Positions 15,961 to 24,849 of a DNA stretch of 38,802 nt are shown piece after piece. Made by a program: the position numbers and the translations under genes. Numbering within the stretch: position 1 is the first letter of the stretch; every line of letters starts with the position of its first letter. The stretch is from a virus: positions 1-38,802 of the IMG/VR virus record IMGVR_UViG_3300025886_000073; one strand, 5' to 3'. A model generated the notes under the pieces. It was not told the DNA's origin and did no database searches. It was given only the letters and a program-made list of their open reading frames with translations.

Positions 15961-18117
15961 TTATTTTTTAGGAATATAATTAATGTTATCTCCTTGTCCA
16001 TCATAATTATTTCCTGATGCCGCTGCTAGGTTAATATAATGCTCTGGTCCGTATTTGTCAAGGAATTTACCACCTCCCTCTAATGCTTTACCATTAGCAA
16101 ATGTATTTTGTTGTAATTGAGGTACAAAGTCATGTATAGGTATAAAGTTAAATCCTGAAACTTTTACCATCATAGGCATTTCTTTAACTGAAGGATCTGT
16201 AAATATTTCTTTCTTTTCTTGTCCCCTATTTACATATTTAATATTCCCATTATCTGGTATTGATATTTCCCATGGAGATTCTTGTGGGATATCAATATTT
16301 AACCCCGTCATAATCCCAACTTGTTCTTGAAAATACCCTCCTACTGTCAATGTAATTAAATTTCCTCTCATATACCCGAAGTTTGAATAATCAGGAGCAC
16401 AAACTGAGGCTAAATAATTTAATTTCTGGTACATAGGTATTAGCTCTTGTTTTGATTGAGCTGCTACCGTCCAAGCCATACTTACTTTTCTATCAAACCC
16501 TCCATACTTATAGAAATTTTCAGCCCTACCCATATATTTTTGTGATTTCCACTCTGCTGAATAATTGTCAGACATTGAGTCTATAAAAGCTCTAAAATGA
16601 ATATAAGTTTTTAATTCAGGGTTTTCGTTGTCTATTACCCCAATTCTAAACTTTACTAAGTCGTTTTTTACATTGTTAGTAGTTACAGAAGTTGATTGGT
16701 AAAGAGGTAAAGCTGTGATTTTATCTAGGGCTTTCATATAGCCTGAATTTCCTTCTACAGAGTCAGGTTGGTTATTAAGTGCACCTCTTTTTCCAATTGT
16801 GTAACTTTTTAAATTACCTCTTCTTCCGGGGTCACCTAAATTAACTCTTTGTTCTATATTCTTTTGAGTATAATCTAATGTATCAGGAATTTGTTCTGAC
16901 CCATCTGGTGCTATAATTTTAGTAAATGATGGTTTATAAAATTTCCCATCTTTACTTGTTGGGATATATTCTTCTAATTCGGCTTGAGTAAATACTTGTC
17001 TTGGTATTATTTCAGAAACACCACTTCTTAATTTATTAAGATCTGTTTCTAAGGTCCCCGATTTATATACACTTCTAGAAAGTGTTAAGGGACTTATAAC
17101 GTCATTAGGGTTAAATAAAGTATTTAAATATACAAATTGAGAAGATTTACTTAGGGATGATACCCATTTAGTAGTAGCTCCATAAGCTCTTTGAATATCA
17201 TCTATATCCTTAGCTTTATCTAAACCTGGTGTATAAACACTAGGAATATAATCTATTTCACCCGTTGCTATATTTGTACCAAATGCGTTAATATTACCAG
17301 AATTAATTATTTTAAGATTATTCTTAAATTGTTGTTTAAATTCTAGTTGAGTATTAAATTGATTATTAATACCCGTTCTTTGATCTAAAGGTACTCTGAT
17401 TTTTGTCTTTCCTATTCCTAATATTGATCCTGGTCCTCCTCCATATTCAAACAACACATTATCTGTTTGTTTGTTTGTAATTTTTAATAAAAGTGGTTCT
17501 AATCTACTTTTGTTACCTTCAACCCCACCCGTAGCTATTGTATTTAAATAAGTTGGTAAACCAAAAAGTGAATTACCATCTGGGGATCCTTTAGTTGTTT
17601 TTTTAAAAGGGTTTAATCCTTGTTTATTTAAATGACCTCCAAAGACACCTGCGGCGGACTGTCCTATAGTACCTAAAGGAGAATATATTCCTTGGTTTAA
17701 ACCTATATTACTTTTTATAAAATCTCCTATTTTACCTATAAGTGACGTAGGACCATTGCTTACTGTTATACCCCTATCTTCTACATACTTTTCATACCCT
17801 ACTTCTGAGTTAACGTTAGTTAATGATAATATATTTTGTTTTGCAAAAAATAATGTACCTGTTATGTTAATTGGTTGATCATTTGTGTTATCCCCGTTAT
17901 AAAATAACTTAGATATTCGTTTAGTATCGTTAGCTATAATTTTAGGTAATAGCGAACCCCCACGTATTAGAAAATCGGGTCCTCCTGTTTTTCCTAAATC
18001 AGAAAAACTATCGGGGATTTTACTAGTTACATAAGGTTGGTTACTATTTCCACCTCCTACTGTGTCCTTACCATACCTTAAAGATTTAAGGTTGGTTGTC
18101 ATATTAACTAACGCCAT
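15961..18117 (-). CDS. Baseplate / tail-tube-initiator-like structural protein
   Basis: A 718-residue protein without signal peptide or membrane helices. The first about 480 residues are Asn/Gly/Thr-rich with low-complexity linkers. The C-terminal third looks folded and tube-like: YIHFRAFIDSMSDNYSAEW, KYMGRAENFYKYGGFDRKVS, then LNYLASVCAPDYS and GNLITLTVGGYFQEQ (about 515-640). This matches the shape of tube-type domains in the T4 gp48/gp54 tube-initiation proteins of the baseplate, and the position between tape measure and LysM-like gene fits. It is roughly twice the length of T4 gp48, and the assignment is by pattern and context. It could instead be a fused baseplate wedge-hub protein. Confidence 0.55.
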   Translation of the reverse strand: MALVNMTTNLKSLRYGKDTVGGGNSNQPYVTSKIPDSFSDLGKTGGPDFLIRGGSLLPKIIANDTKRISKLFYNGDNTNDQPINITGTLFFAKQNILSLTNVNSEVGYEKYVEDRGITVSNGPTSLIGKIGDFIKSNIGLNQGIYSPLGTIGQSAAGVFGGHLNKQGLNPFKKTTKGSPDGNSLFGLPTYLNTIATGGVEGNKSRLEPLLLKITNKQTDNVLFEYGGGPGSILGIGKTKIRVPLDQRTGINNQFNTQLEFKQQFKNNLKIINSGNINAFGTNIATGEIDYIPSVYTPGLDKAKDIDDIQRAYGATTKWVSSLSKSSQFVYLNTLFNPNDVISPLTLSRSVYKSGTLETDLNKLRSGVSEIIPRQVFTQAELEEYIPTSKDGKFYKPSFTKIIAPDGSEQIPDTLDYTQKNIEQRVNLGDPGRRGNLKSYTIGKRGALNNQPDSVEGNSGYMKALDKITALPLYQSTSVTTNNVKNDLVKFRIGVIDNENPELKTYIHFRAFIDSMSDNYSAEWKSQKYMGRAENFYKYGGFDRKVSMAWTVAAQSKQELIPMYQKLNYLASVCAPDYSNFGYMRGNLITLTVGGYFQEQVGIMTGLNIDIPQESPWEISIPDNGNIKYVNRGQEKKEIFTDPSVKEMPMMVKVSGFNFIPIHDFVPQLQQNTFANGKALEGGGKFLDKYGPEHYINLAAASGNNYDGQGDNINYIPKK

Positions 18118-18127
18118 ATTTTATAGA

Positions 18128-18355
18128 TTATCCAGGTAGATTATCTAAATATCTTGTAGGTGCTACTGGTCCTTCCAATGTTGAAGGTTGAGGTAAAACA
18201 CCATTATTAGGCTCTACTTGAGAAGCGTTTGGTTTTCCAATGGTTGAATAATCATAATGTAGAGTAGACTGTTGGAAATTTGGTGTATTAGGTGTTTGAC
18301 CATTTAAACTTGTGGCACTAGCTTGACCTGATGTTAATTTGTTTAATAAACTCAT
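18128..18355 (-). CDS. Small low-complexity tail-operon protein
   Basis: A 75-residue protein rich in Ser, Thr, Asn, Gln and Pro, with no membrane segment and little predicted order. A late promoter-like motif lies 13 nt before its ATG, making it the first gene of the tube-initiator, LysM, hub-amidase and 288-residue gene operon. Function is unknown; a small virion or assembly factor is likely from position. Confidence 0.65.
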   Translation of the reverse strand: MSLLNKLTSGQASATSLNGQTPNTPNFQQSTLHYDYSTIGKPNASQVEPNNGVLPQPSTLEGPVAPTRYLDNLPG

Positions 18356-18368
18356 AATTGTTGTTTTA

Positions 18369-18378
18369 TTATAAATAT
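18369..18378 (-). promoter_or_regulatory. Late promoter-like motif ATATTTATAA (copy 2)
   Basis: An exact motif copy in the 27-nt gap after the tape measure gene, 13 nt upstream of the 75-residue gene. It is followed by TAAAA on the coding strand, like copies 3, 4 and 5. Confidence 0.5.
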
Positions 18379-18382
18379 TAGA

Positions 18383-20761
18383 CTATTGTATTTCGTATAA
18401 CCCCATTGGAGCCATATCTGGTGTTTTTTTAATAAGTTGTGCTAATAATGAGTTTGTTTCAGAATTATCAACCTTAATTGAGGGAGAATTTCCGGATAAT
18501 GGTATGACTGCTTCTGGTCCTGCTTCCCCTACAAGGGCATTAGTAGGACCTGTAACGATACCACCTTTAGCCATTGGGGTACGATTTCTAATCGACTGGT
18601 CATCCCCAAAAGCATCACCACTAAATCCATAATTAGCCTGTGCTGATGCTTCAGCAGCTTGGATTTGCCCTTTAATAGCACTATCTCCAAAGTCCCCCCC
18701 GAATAACCAACCAATCCCATTAATTAAATCTTCTATTGCTGCTACACCTACCAGTACAGTTTGAATCATAGGGTCTAAAAAAGACATAATTTTTCCTACA
18801 AAACCAAAAAGTTTTGCTATTATACTTACTATAGGCATTATAGCATTTGCTACTGTAACAAATACCTCTTTTAGTTTTTCAATAGTAGCGTTAAATTTAT
18901 CTTGTGCTCCTACTTGGTTGTTTAATCCTTCAACACCTTGTTCCTCAAGAATTCTCATTGCTTCAGCTTCCCCTACTTGTGCTTTTAGTGTTTCAAATTT
19001 TGCAGTTGCCGCCTTTGCATCTTCTTCTGTAAGTCCTTTTAATTGGTCTTGTAATATTAAAGTTCCAGCAAGTTCTTCTCTATTCATTCCAACTGCTTTT
19101 GCTAAAGCTTCCTGTTGGATTCTATTCATTGCTGTAAATTCTGCAGACGAACCTGCTTGTGCCGCTATTTCACTGGCTACTGTTGCTAAGTCATTATTTA
19201 AAGCTGCCTGTCTTGCCTTTTCTAAGTTAAGGTCCTTACCTAACAATACTTCAGCTTCTAATTCATTTGAAATAGATGATTCAAAATCAAGTAAACTACT
19301 AGCTATAGCATCAACTTTACTCATTTCCATACCTAAAGATTTGGCGGTTGATACTGCAGCCCCTATTAATCCTGGATTTTTACCTAATGATAATGTTGTT
19401 GCCGCAGATACTTTACCTATATCTTTAAGCATCTTCTGCTCATTTAATATAACTCCATTTTTTAAAGCAGAAACTTTAGCCTGGGCTAAGAATTGTCCTG
19501 TAATTTCATCTGTTGTTTTGCTCGTTCCTAATTGTAAACGAGAAATGCCTTGTAATTCTTCATTAGTAAAACCAGACATTGTTCTAAGTTTAGTAAAAGA
19601 TATTGCCATATCTTCAGACATCATTGAGGATGTTCCTAAAGCAGAATTTATTCCTTCAAACGTTTCTCTAATTCCTTTAGTAGTAACAAAAAGTTCACCT
19701 GAGGCTGAAGCCATGTTGGTCATTTCCATATTCATACCTAAGGCATCATCATATGTCATACCAAATTCTTTGGCCATTTTTGATGATGCGGCATCCACGC
19801 CTTTCATAGCATCAACGAGTTCTTTAAGTAGATATAAGGGTCCTAGGGATTTTAAAAGGCTTTTACCTAAGCTTTTAATACCTGCCGACATTCCTGAAAC
19901 CCCCTTCTTTGAGGATTTAGTAATGGACTTCATATCACCATCACCTATACCTAACTTACCAGCTTTTTTAGATCCTGCGGTACCAGTTAACATTTTACCA
20001 TCTTTACCTAGAAGTTTATCTTCTAGGCCCATACGTTTTACAGCATCTGCATTTAAACCTTTACCAGATTTTAAGGCTTCTTTATCTAATTCTCTTTGTT
20101 TGGTTTTGGCCTCAAATATATCATTTTGAAGGCCCACTTCTACGGCACTATCTGTTGCTGCTTGTCTTGCGGCATCTGCTGAATCTTGAAATGCGCTAGT
20201 AAACTTACCTAAACCGGGAATAGCCTCTGATATTTCATTTAAACCATCAAATAGTCTAACACCACTTTGATTATTAATCTTAGTTTGAAATTCTTCTACT
20301 TTTTCAATTGATTTTAAAAACTTTTCAGATTGTTCTACTCTTGCTTTTACTTCTTCTAGTTGTGCCCCTTCAAGCATTCCTGACTTTGCTGCAATATCTA
20401 GTCTTTTAAATTCTTGTTTAACTAAAGCTTTTTTCTGTTGAATTTGCTTATTAGTCATAGTTACTTGACCACCAAGAACTTGGGTAAAGTCTTCTGCTAT
20501 ACCTAATAAGGATTTAAATGATTTTTTGGATACAGATAAAGCATAATTACTCTTTTGGAGTTCTTGAATACTATCTCCTAGTGATTTTGCAAAGTAATCT
20601 ACATCACTATTAATGGCAAGAAGTTCTCTTCTTAATCTAGATAACTCAGCATTAGATTCTTTTAAACCCCCAGTAAACTTTTTATCAAAGTCTACCTGCC
20701 CTAATTCCTTTTTAATAAGGCGGATTTGTTCTTTGATTTCATCTAAATTATTCTTGGCCAT
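18383..20761 (-). CDS. Tail tape measure protein
   Basis: A 792-residue protein mostly of long helices. The first about 170 residues are coiled-coil-like (LDEIKEQIRLIKKELGQVDF). A hydrophobic stretch near 640-710 (VFVTVANAIMPIVSIIAKLF and after) could enter the host membrane. The C-terminus carries GGIVTGPTNALVGEAG followed by PEAVIPL (about 748-770), a segment that recurs at the ends of tape measure proteins in many phages. The gene follows the gp26/gp51 chaperone-like pair, the usual tape-measure position. Using the common rule of about 0.15 nm per residue, the tail would be near 120 nm. It is longer than T4 gp29 (590 residues) and may not be a direct sequence relative. Confidence 0.88.
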   Translation of the reverse strand: MAKNNLDEIKEQIRLIKKELGQVDFDKKFTGGLKESNAELSRLRRELLAINSDVDYFAKSLGDSIQELQKSNYALSVSKKSFKSLLGIAEDFTQVLGGQVTMTNKQIQQKKALVKQEFKRLDIAAKSGMLEGAQLEEVKARVEQSEKFLKSIEKVEEFQTKINNQSGVRLFDGLNEISEAIPGLGKFTSAFQDSADAARQAATDSAVEVGLQNDIFEAKTKQRELDKEALKSGKGLNADAVKRMGLEDKLLGKDGKMLTGTAGSKKAGKLGIGDGDMKSITKSSKKGVSGMSAGIKSLGKSLLKSLGPLYLLKELVDAMKGVDAASSKMAKEFGMTYDDALGMNMEMTNMASASGELFVTTKGIRETFEGINSALGTSSMMSEDMAISFTKLRTMSGFTNEELQGISRLQLGTSKTTDEITGQFLAQAKVSALKNGVILNEQKMLKDIGKVSAATTLSLGKNPGLIGAAVSTAKSLGMEMSKVDAIASSLLDFESSISNELEAEVLLGKDLNLEKARQAALNNDLATVASEIAAQAGSSAEFTAMNRIQQEALAKAVGMNREELAGTLILQDQLKGLTEEDAKAATAKFETLKAQVGEAEAMRILEEQGVEGLNNQVGAQDKFNATIEKLKEVFVTVANAIMPIVSIIAKLFGFVGKIMSFLDPMIQTVLVGVAAIEDLINGIGWLFGGDFGDSAIKGQIQAAEASAQANYGFSGDAFGDDQSIRNRTPMAKGGIVTGPTNALVGEAGPEAVIPLSGNSPSIKVDNSETNSLLAQLIKKTPDMAPMGLYEIQ

Positions 20762-20772
20762 TGATTATTTTA

Positions 20773-20782
20773 TTATAAATAT
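20773..20782 (-). promoter_or_regulatory. Late promoter-like motif ATATTTATAA (copy 3)
   Basis: An exact copy in the 23-nt gap between the gp51-like frame and the tape measure gene, only 11 nt before the tape measure ATG. A transcript starting just past it would have a very short leader. Confidence 0.5.
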
Positions 20783-20784
20783 TG

Positions 20785-21087
20785 CTAATTATAACTTGTT
20801 TTACCTTTATATGGTTTAGATGCAGAAGCAAATTCTGGGGTATTAACTTTACCATCGGCCGAAATTAAAGTTTTATTACCTTTATTTCCTTCTTTAGCAC
20901 GTTCCATTTCTTTTTTCCGATTATCATAGTGGTTATTCATCTCAGATAAAGTAAACTTACGGAGCCATATAGGCATATTATATATAGTATGCCAGTCATA
21001 CCCTCCATTACCATGGAATACTATGCTGTGAATTGATTGGAATAAAATTTTTCTATATTGGGGGGCTAGATCAGGCGTCAGGCCAAA
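20785..21087 (-). CDS. gp51: gp51-like tail-assembly frame, entered by frameshift from gp26
   Basis: An open frame of about 100 codons whose protein-like sequence begins well before its only ATG (at 20976). The upstream part reads GLTPDLAPQYRKILFQ, then HSIVFHGNGGYDWHTIYN, and continues into MPIWLRKFTLSEMNNHYD. I see no ATG, GTG or TTG in that part, and the frame is closed by a TAG at 21100-21102. It overlaps the 3' end of the gp26-like gene and lies +1 (or -2) to it, with a T7 run at the overlap. It therefore looks like the second half of a frameshifted gp26-gp51 protein. The C-terminal half is charged and probably flexible. The tape measure gene follows. The gp51 name rests on position and a remembered resemblance to cyanophage gp51, so it is tentative. 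The independent-start alternative is a 63-residue protein from 20976. Confidence 0.7.
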   Translation of the reverse strand, partial: FGLTPDLAPQYRKILFQSIHSIVFHGNGGYDWHTIYNMPIWLRKFTLSEMNNHYDNRKKEMERAKEGNKGNKTLISADGKVNTPEFASASKPYKGKTSYN

Positions 21088-21799
21088 AAAAGTTAAGTCC
21101 TATAGGGACAGAAACTTCCTCCCCTCCATCAAGCGATACAGTCATATCTAAATCGGGAGCTATCTCCCTAACATGATCTCTGAATGCTCTAGCATCTTTT
21201 GCTAAGAAATAATTATCTACAAAGTCTCTGATTGATTTTACTTCATCATCACCATCTACTGATGTAATCATGTGTTTTAATCTTGTGGTTAATTCCGGGG
21301 AGGAATTAGGAGAAATCTTTTTTAATCCTTTTAATTCTCTTTCTATTTTTTTAGTATCATTACCATCTAAAAGTTTAAAACCTAAAACTGTACCTGTGTT
21401 TTCTAATTTATAGGTAAATGAATTATTTGAATTTTCTAAAGCTGAATAATTAATATTTTTTGGTTTTATCTCTGTTAAATCTATAGATTCTTCTTTACCT
21501 CCTATATTTACAATATATTCCTTACCATACCCTAAAATACGAGTAGCTACGAATAGTGCATTTTTATCTCCTGTGTGTAAATCCGATATTTTTATATCTT
21601 TGTTTATGATTACCGCTTCTAGTAATTTATCTAATACTATGCCCTTTTGGATATAAGCTTGATTAGTTAGTATATCTTCTTCTTTAGCAGTCATATACTT
21701 AATTTCAACTTTACCGCTTGATAAAGGGTGATCTTTTAGATACAATAAGCCTTTTGATGGCAGTTCTACTTCTTCGGTTGGGAATTTAAATTCACTCAT
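21071..21799 (-). CDS. gp26: gp26-like baseplate hub assembly / tail chaperone protein
   Basis: A 242-residue protein. It starts FKFPTEEVELPSKGLLYLKD and continues GKVEIKYMTAKEEDIL, the pattern of the T4 gp26-type base plate family (LPSKG...T..EE..L). The C-terminal half is helical (IRDFVDNYFLAKDARAFRDH) and ends LNFFWPDA. It sits between the tube gene and the tape measure gene, where other tailed phages encode tail-assembly chaperones, usually made as short and frameshifted long forms. Here the last codons contain a T7 run (21085-21091) where a shift would add the gp51-like frame. It has a terminator upstream and no exact late motif, so its promoter is unidentified. Confidence 0.75.
   Translation of the reverse strand: MSEFKFPTEEVELPSKGLLYLKDHPLSSGKVEIKYMTAKEEDILTNQAYIQKGIVLDKLLEAVIINKDIKISDLHTGDKNALFVATRILGYGKEYIVNIGGKEESIDLTEIKPKNINYSALENSNNSFTYKLENTGTVLGFKLLDGNDTKKIERELKGLKKISPNSSPELTTRLKHMITSVDGDDEVKSIRDFVDNYFLAKDARAFRDHVREIAPDLDMTVSLDGGEEVSVPIGLNFFWPDA
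21085..21091 (-). other. Candidate slippery site (T7) for gp26-gp51 frameshift
   Basis: On the coding strand AAC-TTT-TTT-TGG in the gp26 frame. Skipping one T (+1) or slipping back two (-2) on the T run enters the gp51-like frame and reads FFGLTPDLAP. The gp26 frame stops five codons after the run. Confidence 0.55.
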
Positions 21800-21852
21800 A
21801 TAATCTTTATTTAATTAAAACTTTGTTATTCTAGTATACATATGTAAAATAC

Positions 21853-21876
21853 AAAAAAGCTTGACCGAAGCCAAGC
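21853..21876 (-). terminator. Intrinsic terminator after the tail tube gene
   Basis: On the minus strand GCTTGGC, a TTCG tetraloop, then GTCAAGC (seven pairs including one G-U) followed by six T. It lies 34 nt beyond the gp19 stop and separates the highly expressed tube gene from the gp26/gp51 genes. Confidence 0.75.
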
Positions 21877-21910
21877 AATTTTTGAAAAAAGGAAAAGTAA
21901 TTTTTTTCTT

Positions 21911-22399
21911 TTAGAAATTTAGTATACAATAATCTGGTTGTACTGTAATTTGTAATTCTACAGCAGCACTTTCATTATCCCAATTATAATCCCCAAAGGT
22001 AGCCTCTGTAATCATAGCACCTTTAATAATCCATTCTGAAACGATATCACCTACAGGTCCTAATACGTTCATAGTTAAATCTTTCTTATAGAAATCACTA
22101 TATCCATCTCTACCTGTTACTGATTCATGGTGTAATCTAACCCATTCCATTACAGCTTGTGCCCCACTTGGAGTAATTGGATCAAATAATGTCATTTGAA
22201 TTGTGTTCCAAAGTGTTTTACCTTTAACGTATCTTGCAACGTTAATGTGATTCAATTGAACTGAACCTTGGGTTAATGAAACAGCTCCCATACCTTTAAT
22301 TTGGTATGAAGGGATTCCATCTACATACAGTATAAACCTATTTTGTTGTTTTGGTTCAAATGCTGTATAAAATATTTCGTTCGGGTCTAATACTGCCAT
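21911..22399 (-). CDS. gp19: Tail tube protein, gp19-like
   Basis: A 162-residue major tail tube protein, the same length class as T4 gp19 (163). It starts with the N-terminal region, then RFILYVDGIPSYQIKGMGAV, the VQLNHINVARYVKGKTLW strand pair, the helix AQAVMEWVRLHHESVTG, and the closing strands ESAAVELQITVQPDY. These match the single-domain tube fold shared with contractile tails. It lies 40 nt after the sheath gene with its own late motif, and a strong terminator follows, consistent with high, separate expression of an abundant virion protein. Confidence 0.92.
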   Translation of the reverse strand: MAVLDPNEIFYTAFEPKQQNRFILYVDGIPSYQIKGMGAVSLTQGSVQLNHINVARYVKGKTLWNTIQMTLFDPITPSGAQAVMEWVRLHHESVTGRDGYSDFYKKDLTMNVLGPVGDIVSEWIIKGAMITEATFGDYNWDNESAAVELQITVQPDYCILNF

Positions 22400-22414
22400 T
22401 GTTATATATTTTTA

Positions 22415-22424
22415 TTATAAATAT
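22415..22424 (-). promoter_or_regulatory. Late promoter-like motif ATATTTATAA (copy 4)
   Basis: An exact copy between sheath and tube genes, 15 nt before the gp19 ATG, followed by TAAAA on the coding strand. Confidence 0.5.
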
Positions 22425-22439
22425 TCTAAATTATTGTTT

Positions 22440-24494
22440 TTATTCAGGAAATGTTGCTCCAGTTGGTAAAACATTGAAATCTAAAATTACAAATTCAGCT
22501 GTTTTAGTTGGTTGTAAATAAATTTGGCCTACTAGCTCATTTCTATCTATAACGTCTGGTGTATTGTTTGTAGCATCCATTACTACTTTAAAGGCATACA
22601 ATCCTTGTCTTTGTTGTACTGATTCTAAGTATGGGTTTACATTTGCTAAGAAGTTATTTCTTGTTGCATTTGTATTTTGTTCAAATACTAAGTTATCTGA
22701 TACTTGAGAAATATATCCTTTAAGAGCAATTAACAATCTACGTACATTTACTCTATCTAAAGCACTTGCTCTTTTCTGTAAAGTTTTCTGTCCAAATACT
22801 ACAACTCCACTTCCTGGGAATGTTGCAATTGGATTTACATTTGCTTCATATAATGTATCTCTATTTCCAGATGTTAATTTTCTTTCTGCTCTTACTACAC
22901 TTCCTAAAGCTCCTCTAATTAGACCTGCTGGTGCGAACCATGGGTCTGATGAAGCATCTGTAAATGCATAAACTGCAGGAATATATGTTGAAGCTGGTGC
23001 CCAAACTGTTTGTCCGGTTCCGGCATCTACCGTTTGTAACCACGGCCAATAAGCGGCTGCATATGAGCTATCATATTTTGTTGCTTCTGTTGTAACTGCG
23101 TTGATTTGCGAGTTATACGCTGCTACATCGATTACTGCTAAACAATCTGTTCTACCTTGTGCTAATGATACTAACCTTGTAACAGTATTTGAATGTTGTT
23201 GTGAGTTTAAACCAGGTGCTGTGATTACATTGAATTGATAATCATCAGAATTACTTAGTAAGTTAATGGATTGTGTATAATTATCCATTATTAAACCTTG
23301 TATATTACCTGTTGTTATATTTTCATTAAATTTAACTGGTGAGTTTGTTGCAGTAACTTGATCTCCAGTAGCTCCAGAAAATGATCCTGAACCTCCATTT
23401 ACTGATATGTTAGGTAAGCTAGATGTAAATTCACTTTTTGCTTGACCATTATTATCGAAATATTGAGGTGTTGGTTTATTAACATTTTCTACATATATGT
23501 AAGCACTTCTTTGTGGGTAATTACCTAATGTTTTAACATAGTAATCAGTTCCATCTTGTGCTACTTCATAATAAGTATCTCCAATTACATTCGAAATATA
23601 ATTTGGAGCAGTTGGGTCTAATGATAAGTTGTTATATGTTTCTAATACTGTTTTTGATGTTGCAGTATCATTTCCTCTTCTAACTAATAATGAAAATTGT
23701 CCCGAAGCTGTATTTACTGAAGCTACTTCCCATCTAATGTTATCCTTTGTACCATTGGTTAAAGTTCCATTTGCTCCATCTACTACTTGAGAATTGTTCA
23801 TATTAACACCCTCAGAAATAGTTTTAATAGTAAATGAACCAGTATTTTGTATATCTGAATCTGTTAATGTAATTGTTAAGTCTTCACCATTTGGTTTTGT
23901 AGCACCTAAAGATTCCGAAGTGAAGTTAATAACATCACCTACTTCATAAGCAATACCTTCTGTTGTTATAGTAATGGAAGAGATTGTTGATACTGTTGCA
24001 TCTATATCTTGTGCTGCTATCTCAATTGATGCTATTGCTGAGTTACCTAATCCACCTGCTACTGGTACGTTATTTACTACCCCACCTGTAGAACCTGTTA
24101 TGTTTATTACTGGGGATAGATTAATTGATGATAATAATGCATCAACTCCTGTTACTAATCTACCTTCAGTTATTGAACTAGGGATAGAAGAAGAAGCGCC
24201 ATCGAAGCTTCCAGAAACTACACGAGTCATTAATAATGATTCACCACCTTGGGCAAAATAATTTCTTGCGGATATAGAATTTAAGTAAGTATAAAATTGA
24301 GATCCACTTTCTACTGTACTTCCAAATATTGCTTCATATTGAGAAAAAGTAGAAACTGCAGTTGGTATTCCAACTGGTCCTTTAGTAGCGGGTCCAATAA
24401 TAGCTGCACCATAAGTTACAGGTCTAGCACCAATAAAAGATTGGTCGTTTTCCCTTGCTAAGACACCTGGAGATAAAAGAGTTTGCTCTGCCAT
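22440..24494 (-). CDS. gp18: Contractile tail sheath protein, gp18-like
   Basis: A 684-residue sheath protein, close to T4 gp18 (659). The N-terminus LLSPGVLARENDQSFIG, then PVTYGAAIIGPATKGPVG and FSQYEAIFG, is the conserved sheath start. The C-terminal domain has SALDRVNVRRLLIALKGYIS, FEQNTNATRNNFLANVNPYL and a final strand EFVILDFNVLPTG that joins neighbouring subunits. The middle (about 110-440) is a variable, Ser/Thr/Gly-rich protruding region. A late motif lies 28 nt upstream, and the tube gene follows. Confidence 0.94.
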   Translation of the reverse strand: MAEQTLLSPGVLARENDQSFIGARPVTYGAAIIGPATKGPVGIPTAVSTFSQYEAIFGSTVESGSQFYTYLNSISARNYFAQGGESLLMTRVVSGSFDGASSSIPSSITEGRLVTGVDALLSSINLSPVINITGSTGGVVNNVPVAGGLGNSAIASIEIAAQDIDATVSTISSITITTEGIAYEVGDVINFTSESLGATKPNGEDLTITLTDSDIQNTGSFTIKTISEGVNMNNSQVVDGANGTLTNGTKDNIRWEVASVNTASGQFSLLVRRGNDTATSKTVLETYNNLSLDPTAPNYISNVIGDTYYEVAQDGTDYYVKTLGNYPQRSAYIYVENVNKPTPQYFDNNGQAKSEFTSSLPNISVNGGSGSFSGATGDQVTATNSPVKFNENITTGNIQGLIMDNYTQSINLLSNSDDYQFNVITAPGLNSQQHSNTVTRLVSLAQGRTDCLAVIDVAAYNSQINAVTTEATKYDSSYAAAYWPWLQTVDAGTGQTVWAPASTYIPAVYAFTDASSDPWFAPAGLIRGALGSVVRAERKLTSGNRDTLYEANVNPIATFPGSGVVVFGQKTLQKRASALDRVNVRRLLIALKGYISQVSDNLVFEQNTNATRNNFLANVNPYLESVQQRQGLYAFKVVMDATNNTPDVIDRNELVGQIYLQPTKTAEFVILDFNVLPTGATFPE

Positions 24495-24522
24495 TGTTTA
24501 TTAATTTATTAGTATTGTTTTA

Positions 24523-24532
24523 TTATAAATAT
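24523..24532 (-). promoter_or_regulatory. Late promoter-like motif ATATTTATAA (copy 5)
   Basis: An exact copy 28 nt before the sheath ATG, in the 57-nt gap after the 83-residue gene, followed by TAAAA. Confidence 0.5.
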
Positions 24533-24551
24533 TAGAAAATGTTTCGAAATA

Positions 24552-24803
24552 TTAATTTATTGGAGTAAATTCTCCTTTTTCTAGATCTATATTACCTTCA
24601 CCATATTTTTCTTGTAGTTGGTTACCAGTACTTACTTGATCTTGTTGTAATTTATCAAATTCTTCTAATAATGCTTTCTTTTGTTTTTTTAAGGCATCTA
24701 TTCTTAATTCTGTTGCACCTAACCCACCTACTATTTCATTATTTCTAGTTTGGTAATCTTGAAGTGTTTGTAACTCTTTTTCTGATAACTTTTTAATGCT
24801 CAT
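24552..24803 (-). CDS. Small coiled-coil protein between tail terminator and sheath genes
   Basis: An 83-residue protein that is almost entirely one charged helix (ELQTLQDYQTRNNEIVG, LRIDALKKQKKALLEEFDKL), so probably a coiled-coil oligomer. It has its own late motif 18 nt upstream. It is placed where T4 keeps gp16 and gp17, but is far too short for a terminase and the large terminase lies elsewhere. A small virion or tail-assembly factor is the best guess; a small-terminase role cannot be ruled out because no gp16 was found in the window. Confidence 0.65.
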   Translation of the reverse strand: MSIKKLSEKELQTLQDYQTRNNEIVGGLGATELRIDALKKQKKALLEEFDKLQQDQVSTGNQLQEKYGEGNIDLEKGEFTPIN

Positions 24804-24821
24804 AATGTATTTTTTATTTAA

Positions 24822-24831
24822 TTATAAATAT
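24822..24831 (-). promoter_or_regulatory. Late promoter-like motif ATATTTATAA (copy 6)
   Basis: An exact copy 18 nt before the ATG of the 83-residue coiled-coil gene, followed by TTAAA on the coding strand. Confidence 0.5.
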
Positions 24832-24849
24832 ATATAAGTTGGTTAAAAA

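Noticed and set aside
18918-20129. A 403-codon open frame on the plus strand
   Set aside because: It lies entirely antisense to the tape measure gene, whose motifs and context are convincing. It lacks recognisable motifs and arises from the skewed codon use of a helical, Ala/Lys-rich protein.
24552-24803. Small terminase (gp16) candidate
   Set aside because: The position matches T4 gp16, but at 83 residues with only one helical coiled coil there is no helix-turn-helix or oligomer core to support it; kept as uncharacterised.
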